Shown here in pieces: positions 1 to 12,300 of a stretch of DNA of 64,000 nt; the stretch's first letter is position 1; each line of letters opens with the position of its first letter. The position numbers were made by a program, and so were the translations under genes. Origin of the DNA: Populus alba. Lineage: Eukaryota; Streptophyta; Magnoliopsida; Malpighiales; Salicaceae. Where the stretch lies: contig NC_133286.1 of assembly GCF_005239225.2 (NCBI RefSeq), forward strand, positions 20,908,572 through 20,972,571, written 5' to 3'. The notes below the pieces were generated by a model. That model did no database searches. It was not told the origin of the DNA and was given only the letters and a program-made list of their open reading frames with translations.

Positions 1-837
1 TTTTTTTTTTCCAAAAAAGCGAAACCGGGTCAAATGTTGTGGAGCTGTTGGTTACTGTTCAAGCTAATAAGAGCATTAAGATTCTGGTAATATCTGTTAT
101 TTCAATGGGATCGAGTAGTATAACCTTTCCTTTTATTTGTTCATCAGTGTTTGCATTGCGAAATGTTAGTATAGGATGTGTGAGGGTCAACATGTTGTCA
201 TATGCGGGTTTTTTTTTGGCAAGTCTTAATGGACTATTCTAGCTGGCTTTTTTGGGTAAGCTAATTGTTTTTGTGCATTTTATTAAGAGTACATGAATGA
301 GTATTACATGAGCATTAACACATGAGTGCTAGTGATGGTAGGATGCATGGCAAAGCATCAAGACTCAGTGTTAAGACATGCATGCTTTTCTGGAATTTTT
401 CAAAGAATTGCGATAGTATATAAATAAATAGTCAGCCAAATGTTATTAGCGAGTGTTCATATCTCTCTGGCATCAATGAGTTGTAAATATTCACTCAAAT
501 GGAAACCTTTTCACGGGCTTAATACAAAATACCTGTAATTGTTACCTCTGGGCTGGGTAGTGCACCATACCCATTTATTTCTATATTAGAAACCAAGTTT
601 TATGTTGGTGTCTGGGATAAGTGAAAAAAGGATTTGAGTAAATCATGGATCATGAACTTAAAAATAACTGAAGAAAAAAGAGACAAGAACCTGCTTATTG
701 TGAGATATAATCATGCGGCTGCACCATTAGATGTTTCTCCATGATGAGAAATATTTGTACATCTCCTGAAATCTGACTTATGCATAGCCTGCTTAGTTTA
801 TTTTCAATTGATTTTCTTGCTGCATTCTTTGCCACAG

Positions 838-3800
838 GCCATCACTGCTCTTAAAAGGGGCACTCAGTTGCTCAAGTATGGCCGTAGAGGGAAGCCCAAA
901 TTTTGCCCCTTCAGGCTGTCGAATGTAAGATTATATTTAAGGCATGCTTTTAAATGTTACCTTTTCTCTTTCTTATTTTGAGACAAATCGGTATGGGATC
1001 AAGAAATTTGTGGTTAGCTATTTGTGTTTGTTTATTTTCCCTCAATGGAAGCTAGCTATGGTACTGCCTCCTCTTCAAGTAGATCGATTCGTAAGTTCAT
1101 TTGCATCTTTTAATCTGTTTTTATGATGCATGCTCTGATAATAGCATATTTTTATGGATTTTCTGTAATTTTTGCTGCTCTTTACCAAGTTTAGATTACG
1201 ATGCAGTGTTGAGAATTGAATGATTTAGAAAGTGCCTTTGTCTCTGAATACATTGGTCTCATTGAAGGTTAAATGAATAAAATTAGGTCTACTGTTTCAT
1301 AAAATCTTAGCAGAATATGCTTCCAGAACAGTTCTAAAATGGTGATGGTACTGTGAATGAATAAAATAAAGGCAGTAGTGGTGTTGTCATCAAGGTAGAA
1401 AAGCAAGTGTCCTAACCCTTATATCCATGGAAATAAGGGCCTCCAGGGCTCTCTGAAGAAAATACCCTAGTGGCATCTACTTTTACACTGGACTTGAAAA
1501 CTACTTGAAAGATCTTTAGCTGGTTATCCTGCACAGCTCAGCATCTCTCCTCTGTTTCTATGTAAACATGGGCTTGCTGGAGAAACTGAAGATCTATTAG
1601 ATTGATTATTGAAGCTGAAAAATATTAGTTAGTGACGAGGCTTATGATGGTGCTGATCCTGCTGGCAGGCCACTTGGTTTTCCTAACCTTGGTCTGTGCT
1701 GCTTCCTAATCAGAAGATAAGAGAGCACCTTTCCCTGCAGTTTAAGGTTTCACTATCAATGTCTGAAGGCATGCATGCATGCAATGTAGGAACTTTTTGA
1801 TGTTTCACCCTATTATTTTTATGCCAAGCTCTATCATGTACTTTCATAGGCGCTGCTTTTAATTGCTGCAAGGCAGTTGGTAATTTAATTTAATTTAATA
1901 TTTTTTTGGCCATTTCTAAATGGTAAGCTTCTTGCATGCTGCTTCTGGTAATTTATCTAAATGCGTTGTTTTGGGTATATTCTGTTTGATGTTGTTGGAT
2001 ATTGACTATTGAGCTTTGCTTTAACTCACCTTTATTAAATTTATGTATGCTGTAATACGTATGCCTTTGCTTTTGGTTCATTCAGGATGAATCTGTTCTA
2101 ATTTGGATATCTGGGAAAGAGGAGAAGCATCTTAAACTAAGCCATGTCTCCAGAATTATCCCTGGTCAGCGCACTGTAAGTTTATCCATATTGAGATCCT
2201 GGTCAATTTTTGTATGATGCTTAATGCAATAGCCCATGCTCTTCATAGTTTTGCGGCAAATCATTTTTTTTTTTAAAGTTAATAATCATTTTAGTAGTGT
2301 GAATAACTTGGGTTTCCAAAATGGTTGAGGTTCAGCAGCCTTTGCATATTGATGCTTTGCTTTGCACTTCACCAGATCAGGGATGAATGTTCATAAATGC
2401 AAAGTTTTGATGAATGAATCTGTCTATTTTTATGTGGTATAGTGGAAAGGAAATTGCAAGAATACTGGTTATGTTACTTTATCAAATACTATGACATTTG
2501 AAACTTCTATTTTAGAATTTACTTTGAAGCAATGCGTTTATGTGCATGTACTGTCTTCTTGCTTTCAAAAATCTGTAATATTCATTCCTAGGAAGAGTCG
2601 TGGTGGCATTTTTTGTAATATAGAAAAATGGTTTTTGATGGACACTTCATTTTTGTGATGTTTTCTACATTTACCTTGAATATTGGAGCTAACAACAAAA
2701 TCCCGAGGGGCAGTGAAGCTATGCTTGAAAATTATTTATTTTATTTGTGATTTTTTATTTTATGTGATTCATATATTTTGTCTGCTTCCAGTGTTTATGG
2801 CTTTTGTTTTGTTCTTTCGTTCCCCTTGAGAAAATATGGAAATTACATCTTTTTGCTTGTAAGTTTCTGCTAGTTTTTCAATTACTTTTAAGATTTAATT
2901 TTCATTTTATTGGAACCATGATTTACTAACTGATTATTCTCAATTCTGCTTACTACAGCCAATTTTTCAGAGATATCCTCGTCCTGAGAAGGAATACCAG
3001 TCATTTTCTCTAATATACAGTGACAGGTCTTTAGATTTGGTAAGCATATTCTTTTTAAAGGCCAGCTCTTCATTCTTTGTCATCAAAGTCATGCCATGTT
3101 CAAAATTTCAGGGAGTCCACGTTCTGTATTTGCACAATACAGTTCCTTTAAGTATTAGCTGAAAATTTTGATCATCTGCTTATCATGCTCTGTTTTGTCA
3201 GATATGCAAGGACAAAGAAGAAGCTGAAGTCTGGTTTACTGGTCTAAAGGCACTAATATCAAATCGCCAGATTTTGAAAAAGAGAGAAGAAACTAGAAAT
3301 GATGGACTTTTATCAGAGGCTAATAGTCCTAGGGCATACACCATTAGAAGTTCTCCTTTGAGCTTTGCATTTGGAAGTGATGATAGTTCACTGAAGGTAC
3401 TGTTCTATGTTCCTTCATTCTCAAAATTATGTTTCGCTGCTGTGCGCTTTAATGTAAATTCTCTTGGCACTGATATAGGATGGAATGGATCCTCTTCGTC
3501 TTCGTACGCCATATGACAGTCCTCCAAATACTGGTTTAGAGAAGGCATTGTCTGATGTAGTATACACTGTGCCTCCTAAGGTTTTATTTCCATTAGAATC
3601 TGCTTGTGCGCCAGCTCAGTCTCAGTTATTAGGAGGCTCAGATGAAACAACAGGGCGTGCAAAGGGTACGAACACAGATAATTTTAGGGTTAGTTTATCA
3701 AGTGCTGTTAGCTCATCAAGTCAAGGCTCTGGTCGTGATGAAAATGATGCATTAGGGGATGTTTATATTTGGGGGGAGGGCACTGGTGATGGCATTCTAG

Positions 3801-6800
3801 GTGGTGGAGTTCATAGAATTGGAGGTTCTGGTGTTCAGATGGATTCTTTTGTGCCAAAAGCTTTGGAATCTGCAGTTTTACTAGATGTTCAGGCTATAGC
3901 TTGTGGTCGGCAACATGCTGCTTTGGTAACAAAACAAGGGGAGGTTTTCTCTTGGGGAGAGGAACTAGGAGGCAGACTCGGACATGGTGTAGACTCTGAT
4001 GTTTCACATCCAAAGTTTGTAGATGGGCTAAAAAATTTCAATGTTGAACTTGTAGCATGTGGAGAATATCATTCTTGTGCAGTAACACTTTCTGGTGATT
4101 TGTACATATGGGGTGGTAATGCTTATAATTTTGGACTCTTGGGCTGTGGAAGTGAAGCTACTCAGTGGGTTCCAAGAAAGTTGGATGGACCACTTGAGGG
4201 AATACATGTCTCATCAGTTTCATGTGGACCATGGCACACAGCTGTTGTAACCTCTGCTGGCCAATTGTTTACTTTTGGAGATGGAACCTTTGGGGTTTTA
4301 GGACATGGGGACCGCATAAGCGTGTCAATACCAAGAGAGGTCGAGTCCCTTAAGGGCCTCCGCACCATGCGAGCAGCTTGTGGCGTGTGGCACACAGCTG
4401 CAGTTGTTGAAATCATGGTTGGGTCATCAAATTCCAGTAATTGTTCTTCAGGAAAGCTCTTCACGTGGGGAGATGGAGATAAATGTCGTCTTGGGCATGG
4501 TGATAAGGAAGCTAGACTGGTGCCCACTTGTGTTGCTACTCTTGTTGAACCCAACTTCTGTCAAGTTGCCTGTGGTCAAAGCCTCACTGCTGCACTTACA
4601 ACCACAGGTCAGGTTTACACCATGGGAAGCCCTGTACATGGTCAATTGGGGAATCCCCAAGCTGATGGCATGCTCCCTACTCGTGTTGAGGGAAAGCTCA
4701 TGAAAAATTTTGTTGAAGAAATAGCCTGTGGTGCTTATCATGTTGCAGTTTTGACCTCAAGAACTGAAGTTTACACATGGGGAAAGGGTGCAAATGGCAG
4801 GCTAGGTCATGGTGATGCAGATGATAGAAATTCCCCATCTGTAGTTGAAGCTTTGAAAGACAAACAGGTTAAAGGTATTGTCTGCGGCACTAGTTTTACT
4901 GCAGCTATCTGTCTTCATAAATGGGTATCCGGTATCGATCAATCAATGTGTTCGGGTTGCCACCTCCCATTTAATTTCAAACGGAAACGGCACAATTGTT
5001 ATAATTGTGGGCTTGTTTTCTGCCATTCATGTAGTAATAAAAAGTCTCTCAAGGCTTCAATGGCTCCAAATCCTAACAAACCTTATCGTGTCTGTGATAA
5101 TTGTCTTAGCAAACTTAGAAGAAGCTCTGAAACTGACTCTTCAGTTCACTCTGCCCTTAGTAGAAGAGGAAGTGTCAATCAGGGACTAAATGAAGTCGCA
5201 GAAAAGACTGAAAATTCAAATTCAAAATCGCATGCTAAGCTTGGAAGAAACTTCTCTATGGAATCATCTAAAGAGGTGGAAAGTATATCTTCCAGAAGAA
5301 ACAGGAAGTCAAACTCCAATAGCATTCAGGTTTCACCCTCTGGAAATGATGTTTCTCGGCGCAATACATTTAATAACTCTAAATCATTTGGATCCTCCAA
5401 GAAATTTTTCTCAGCTTCTCTTCCTGGATCAAGAATTGTGTCTCGAGCAACATCTCCAACATCAAGACGATCTAGTCCCCCTCGTGCTGCAACACCAACC
5501 CCAACTCTCTCAGCTAATGAGTTGCCAAAACTAGCTGTGGATGGTGCTGGGAGGTTAAATGACAGCCTGCGTGAAGAAATTGTAAAATTAAGAGCTCAGG
5601 TAGACATAAATTAACTCGTATGATTTCAGTAATCTGTTCCTAAATTTCTTGTTTTTAGCAATAATAGATGTACCCAGGCCGCCATGCATTAACCTAGAAA
5701 TTTATTGCCAGTGGCTGAACATGTATTGTCTCAAACATTTTTGGTAAGATTGGAAGTGTATATGTCATGCGGTATGATACTGCATAAAATTATAAAGTAT
5801 ATCAAGTCTCCTTATTAACAACTAGAGAAAAACTGTCTTGTCCTGTGGCACAAATCCTTTTGTTGTTGTATTGAGAGTCTCTATTTTATCCTTTGGTTAT
5901 AGTTTGTTGTGAGTTTCTTTGCTTGCTTCTTTATGCTTAATTTTCCCTGGGTGGACATGGACAAAGTGATCTGCAATATTTTTTTTGTCACGATTAACAA
6001 AGGTCTGTGCTGGGGACAGGTCTAATTTTGAAACCTCTTATGGTCATTGTAACTATGGTCAATGATTTGGTTAGATTAAGATCCAGTTTAGAGATGCATG
6101 GCCATAATGAAACAACAGTATATGTCTTTAGCGGCTTTCTACTGGCCATATCATTGTGCTTGAAAAGTACTTTGCTTAGGCCACTTCATTGGTTGATTAT
6201 GGCTGACTGTTTGTGTAATGTAGGTTGAAGAGCTTACAAATAAAGCTCAGCTTCAGGATGTTGAGCTGGAAAGAACAACCAAGCAGTTGAAGGAGGCTAT
6301 TGCAGTCGCAGAGGAGGAAACTACTAAGTGCAAGGCAGCAAAGGAAGTAATTAAGTCACTCACGGCCCAAGTAAGTAAAAACTCGAGTTAATAACTTCCT
6401 AGTCCTACTGTAGATAACTAATTTTACATCACAAGTAACTTAGGCAAGAAAGTTTAGAAATGTGCGCTAAATATATGATATCTTGCATTGACTAGACTGG
6501 TCCTAGATTTGACATGAGCAAAGTTTGTTTGAATCTTGAAAAGTAGGTTTAGAGGACAATATTTGCACAATGCTTTTGGTATTATATGATTGTATTTTGG
6601 AATCTCTAGGACTTGACCGTTAGATGTGCATCATCATGTCCACCTTAGAGATTTGCTGGCCTTAATGAGTTGCCTGATGAAAATAAATTAAATTGCCTGT
6701 GTCGTACTAAATACTAAGGTTGACATAAACTCGGGTTGGAAGTGTCCTTGCTGTATGAATGGTGATCGACAGGGAGCTCATGAGCATACTAAAATTTTGT

Positions 6801-7713
6801 AGGTGTTTTAATAGGTCAGCTGTCTTCTTAATTCATGTGTGATTAATCTTTTTATTATAGTTGAAAGAAGTGGCTGAAAGGGTACCTGTTGGAGCATCAA
6901 GAAACAGCAACTCGCCCTCTTTTTATTGCTCTAGCAACACAACTCCATGGGACGTTTCTCCTGGAATTCTTGAGCAGCTCAGTAGTCCCACAGCATATCA
7001 TGAACAAGATTCAAAAGGATCAAACTGCCTGGTAATTTCGAATGTGTCAGGTACTACTACCACTACTACTAATCAGATTCCACATCACTCCGAAGTGACA
7101 CAGATAGAAACAACAGTGAGGAATAAGAACAGAATAGCAAAAGTGGAACCCACTAATGGCGATGAATGGGTTGAACAAGACGAACCAGGTGTATATATTA
7201 CCCTTGTTTACTTGCATGGAGGTGCGAAGGATCTCAAACGTGTCCGCTTCAGGTATTCTTAAGTCATCACACACTATTATCCTGTTCCCTTCCACTTCTC
7301 CCCCACCTGCCCCCCTTCTATGATTGCTTTGCTTCTCCCCTCTTTAACAACAAGGTAACTACTTAGCCCATGATATTTTCCAAAAATGTAATGTGGCCGT
7401 GTCCTTAACTAAGGTGGTAGAGTTCCTGGCTGCTTTCAGGCCCACCTTTTGCAAATAGATGAGTTTGGACCAACAGGTTTCTGTACTGTTGGAAGCATCC
7501 GAGTGGGGAACTAAATCAATAATTGCTCTGTCTTTATTGGAAATCTTATGCTATTGTATTTTGAACTCGTTTTACTGCAGTCGGAAGCGGTTCAGCGAAA
7601 AACAAGCAGAACAATGGTGGGCAGCCAACAGAGCGAGAGTATACCAGCAATACAACGTTCCCATGGGTGACAGGTCTATTGTTAGTGTGGGAAGGGAAGG
7701 GTTAACTCAATGA
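838..7713 (+). CDS. PRAF-type PH-RCC1-FYVE-BRX protein (5' partial)
   Basis: Exons: 838-924, 2086-2175, 2959-3039, 3202-3396, 3479-5599, 6224-6370, 6861-7252, 7581-7713 (TGA). All junctions are GT-AG and the phases join into 1081 codons plus stop. Domain order: PH domain in the first four exons; seven-bladed RCC1 repeats from about residue 245 to 630 (recurring HTAAV/WGxG motifs); FYVE zinc finger near 4945-5120 with paired cysteines; Ser-rich linker; coiled coil in the 6224-6370 exon; C-terminal BRX domain split over the last two exons (7159-7660). The FYVE core reads KRHNCYNCG instead of the canonical R(R/K)HHCR, a substitution I recall as typical of plant PRAF proteins. The family binds phosphoinositides and has been linked to Rab/Ran-like GEF activity and to polarity proteins; that role is family knowledge. 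The initiating exon, probably about 15-25 codons, is not visible and should lie left of the window. Confidence 0.93.
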
Positions 7714-9330
7714 CCTGCGACGTCTAATATGCAACTTGACTCACATTTTGCCAGTGCAATTCTTTGCGAGATCTGGAATTCGTTTTCAATTTCTGCTCGA
7801 GATTGGAATATAGAGGAAGCCGATTTTTTTTTCTAGAGGGTGGAGGTGGGTGGAATTTTTTCTCCCCTCAATCTTTTGCTTTCGATTTCTTCCCACAAAT
7901 GTATCCATATTTTCTCTCTTCCTATAAATTTTTTTCTGAGGGAAGTGTGAAAACTCGCTAGGGGTATGTAAATTCTTTTTAAAGTAGGTCGCTGACTTCA
8001 AAATCAAACACAGCTGCCTTGTAAATTCAGAAGCAAAATACTATACAGATTGTCTGCCATTCATAGACTGAATTCATGTTCCACAGTTTTTAAAATCTTA
8101 AAATCTAAAGAATATATAGAGTTTTGGGGGGGAATATTTTTAAAAAATTATGAAGTTATAATTACAAGTTTTTTTATTGCATCAAAGTTCTTAAAATGTT
8201 TTTAGTTAATATTTTATTAAGATTGAATATTAATTGAAATTGCTAAGGTTAATATTATATATTTTTAATGATAAAAAAGGTAATTGTTTCCCTAAATTGA
8301 TATTTCAAATTAACGGAAGTTTTTTAATTTTTTTTTTACATGTTACGTGTCATATGTTGCCTGCATGTCCCATAGTTTCTGGGCATATGTCAAACTAGCA
8401 AGTCGTCCTTCAAACCATGCAATCCTTGGTCGGCACTTGCCAACTCGTTCCATTCCACCAGTGGTCTAAACCTACACGCACACACAATTTTTAGGGACAC
8501 CCTCTTCTTTATTCTTGTTTTTTTAATCAAAGATTTAATATTCCTATCCCTTCTTTCTAAGATGGTGCAGGGGAGAGAATTTTCCTGTCAATCACAGTAA
8601 TTTTTTTTATGTTTTTGTTTTTGCCAATGTTAGAGACAAATAAAGATGCATCTTCCAATCTATCTTTATATTTTGGAAGGTCTATGTCATAGATGCATGT
8701 CGGGTGATACAAATAAAGGTTAAATAGCAAAAAGTTTCATCCATCTATCTTGTGGAAAAATAAATCAATTCAGAAGCTTTGAAGAGCATGATTTTGTCGT
8801 TCATTCCTGTACATAACTGGGTATGATTGTTTCAAACAATGAAAGGAGTTTCTTCAAGTTCTCTCCCACCTACCAAATATATTTACATCCCCAAGGGTAC
8901 AGAACGGACAAACAGGAGCCAAAAAAAAGCTCTTAGAAAATGAGGGTCAAGGTTTTGTTGGGGGGGGGTATCCTAAGAGATTAGTCAAGGAATAGATTGA
9001 GAAAAATATTCAATTAGCACTTGTTCCCAGCTGTGAATGGCAAACTCTGCCATTTATACTTTGAGAAACAATGAATCAAAAATAATCTGCCCAGGTTTTT
9101 CAGACATGAGGAGTGGAATTATTTGAATTCAGCTGCCACATATATCGCTTGAATGAAATCATCATCAGCACAACATATGGTGGCTCGAGATCATCACAAG
9201 AACTGTACAGAGAAAGATAACAGGAGTTTTTGTTACACCAGCAGGATAAGCAAATGAGATTAGCAGTGATAAGAGCATACAAGTAAGATAATTAGGTCTA
9301 CAGATAAGGAAAAAGTATATCCGTTACCTT
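7714..9330. other. Convergent intergenic spacer
   Basis: This lies between the stop codons of the PRAF gene (+) and the helicase gene (-), so it should hold both 3' UTRs. It is AT-rich with homopolymer runs. I see no convincing coding region; the open frames here are short and low-complexity. Confidence 0.6.
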
Positions 9331-12300
9331 TTACGCTCTTGAACCTGTATGCACAAAGCTAAGGTGGGCCAAGTAGTCACTCTCAGCAAAATCATGTAGA
9401 GATCGGTGGAGCCGTGCACCTGCATGGTCAGTTTTACTTGACTCTTCTTTCAAAACTCTTCTACAACCATCAGCATCCTAAAGGAAAAGCAAGTCAAAAA
9501 TCAAACTGGGCCTTGAGTCCTAAATTAGATGAAAAGGGCAAGTGATAAAAAAGGCAAAGCAGGGGAAGGGTTAAGTCAGGGATTTAGCAAAAGAAAAATA
9601 AAATCTTTTACTAATCCTTTAGTGCTGCAGAAAAATACAGACATTAAAGTAATGGTTGCTAACAGGTTAAATAAAAAAATAGTGACATAAAAGAAATGGC
9701 AATCAGACCAAAATCAACAGTTTGGCTTATATATTCTCATTAAATAAATAATAAAGGCGTTTCTACATCATCTACCTGTAGGAATTCTAGCATTTGCTCC
9801 TCAATTGTACCACGCATTGCTAAAGTCTCCACATTGATGGGGCGAGTAGCACCCATCCGATGAGCTCGACTTATCACCTGTTCTTCCATGCTGATAGCAT
9901 TTCAACAAAGAAGAATTTTTAATTAAAAAAAAAAGTAAAAGAGGGAGAGACAGAGAGTTGTGTCAAGCATTCTATTCAACAAAAACCATTATTTTCCCAT
10001 ATAGCAGCGTGATATTGTGGTCAACAATACTGAAATCAGGATGCAAGATACCTATTAGTAAGAACAGAAAAAAGAAATAATGAACAGTTTGGGATTTGAA
10101 AAAAAATACTACCTTCTGTCCCAGATTGGCTCCATTAAGAATACATGAGTTACAAAGCTCAAATCAAGACCCAATGCAGCACTGCCATCCATTAACAGAG
10201 CCATACATGTGGCGTCATGCTGGAAGGTGGCCAGTGATTTCATCTGAATAGCCAAGGAATGTATCAAGAAAAAGGAAAAGGAACAAAAAAATAAAAAGAA
10301 GACAAACTAATTTCAATACCTTGTTGATTTGAGGCATTGGACTATACATTCCAGCAAATTTAATACCGGCAAATGCTAACTGGTCGAAGAAAAGAAGGCC
10401 CAGGATCATTACACTTTTGAGGAAAAGATAAAGCCACACTTGTTAAGAACTCATAATGCAATCATAAGTACCTGCTGTTCAATCACATGTATATGCTCAA
10501 GAAATTGAGAAAATATTATAACTTTCTCCAAGGCTGCCTTGTTAACACTAAAGCAGTCCTGCTGAAGCACTAAACTAGAAACACTTATTTGAGTATCCTT
10601 GTAAATGGACTGGCTACTCTCTCTACTGGCCTCCTGCAATGCTTTCAGCTTCTGTACAAGGTAAGCAACTTTACTGCTAGATGTTGACTGCCAATCAGGA
10701 TCCCAGTCATCCTGTACAAATACCAGAAAAATACATGTGATAACGCTTCCTGCGAATCCTTTATACATTAAAAAAGTATTTCAAAATGAGAGCAAAATAC
10801 TTGCCTGTTTATAGGAAGGTTGCAACTCGATAAGATCTTTGGGGACAGGCCATTTCGGGTTTGGATTTTCCGGTCTGGTCAATACTTCTGGACTTTGCAT
10901 CTCATATGAGTAACCACAGCCAGGAAAAGTACACTTTTCACTATTCAAAGCAACACAATCAAGGCACAAAAGATGCCTACATGGCGTGATGAAAGGTAGA
11001 CGACACCATTCCTTGCATCTAAACAGCAAAGAGGAAAGAAGAAAAAAACAAATATGCAAAATCAATGGTGGTAAACCCATGTCAGAAGATATCATTTAAT
11101 ATTCAGAGTGAAGCAAAAAAGAGCTCAAAAAGTTACCTGAGACAGTTACCACCATACTGAAGATAGTATTTTATCAAAGCATGCTCCTCTGAAATGGGAT
11201 CAAGTCCTTTTTCAATCAGAATATCCATTGTTTCCTGAATATCTTCACCAACTTCTGCCACTTTAATATGCCCTGCCACACAACAAGATAGCCTGACATT
11301 TCTAATAAGGGCACTTCGAAACTTCCACTGCTTTGGGTTAAGCAAACTCTCAACATGAGAAGGATCATTCCAGTCAGCAGTTAGAATATTACGTCGCACA
11401 GTAACTACCAATTCATTATAGCTTCTTGCATGATCCTTGGTAAAATTGAGGAATGTCACCTTCTTGATGCATGGAGGGATAGTTTTCAAATCTGTCTTCC
11501 TAGAACTAATCAAGCATCTGTGGAGCAAATGCAACAAGCGTGTGCGGCCTTCTTCCATCTCGGCTTCAAATGGTCTAAGGACGCCGGCTTCCCATGACTT
11601 TTGATTCAGCCCATACGCTTCCTCCTGTAGAAACTTGAGCATTGGCTGGAGATGAGACAGCTGACTATTGGGTGTGTTAGGTGTTGGTGTTCCTGTTAGT
11701 AACCAGCGATTTGAAGCCATCAATGACATAGCCATTTGCAATTTGTTTGTCAAGCTCAGACTAGAGCCAAGGGTGTGTCCCTCATCTAACATGACCCGGA
11801 GAAAATGCACTTGCATCAGAGGACTTTTTTTCCTGGGACCCCACTCAGCACTTAATCGACTGAAGGTTGTTATAACAACATCATAATCCCATGCCAGACT
11901 GTGAGCAGAAGGCTTTTTATGATTAGTCCAGACACACAGCCGCAGCTGGCCAGGTTTGACATGCTTTTCTATCTGGGTTTTCCAATGATCAACTAGATTT
12001 GCTGGGACAACAACTAGGGTTGCTCTTGATAAATATAACCTGACTGAATCCAACGGCTTGCAGATAGCAATTCTAAAAGCAGCCAAATCAAATGCTAAGT
12101 TTTCAAGTTTCTGTGGGTAACACCACTTACTGGCCCCCTTCTCTACCCTCCGTACAAGACCAAATGCTTCAAATATTTTATGAAACCCACGGGAGTCTCC
12201 ACCACCAGATACAGAACCAGTACCTATGACCGGACTTGCCAAACCAATTGTTTCCATTAAAGAAAGTCTTTCTGGAGAAAGTTTAGCCAGCCAAGTCAAA

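Noticed and set aside
1..837. Search for the first PRAF exon
   Set aside because: No ATG-containing exon with a donor in the right phase and a PRAF-like start was found; the short frame at 39-242 is not PRAF-like.
4162..4741. Antisense and alternate-frame ORFs inside the PRAF RCC1 exon
   Set aside because: They overlap a well-conserved 707-codon coding exon and show no family similarity.
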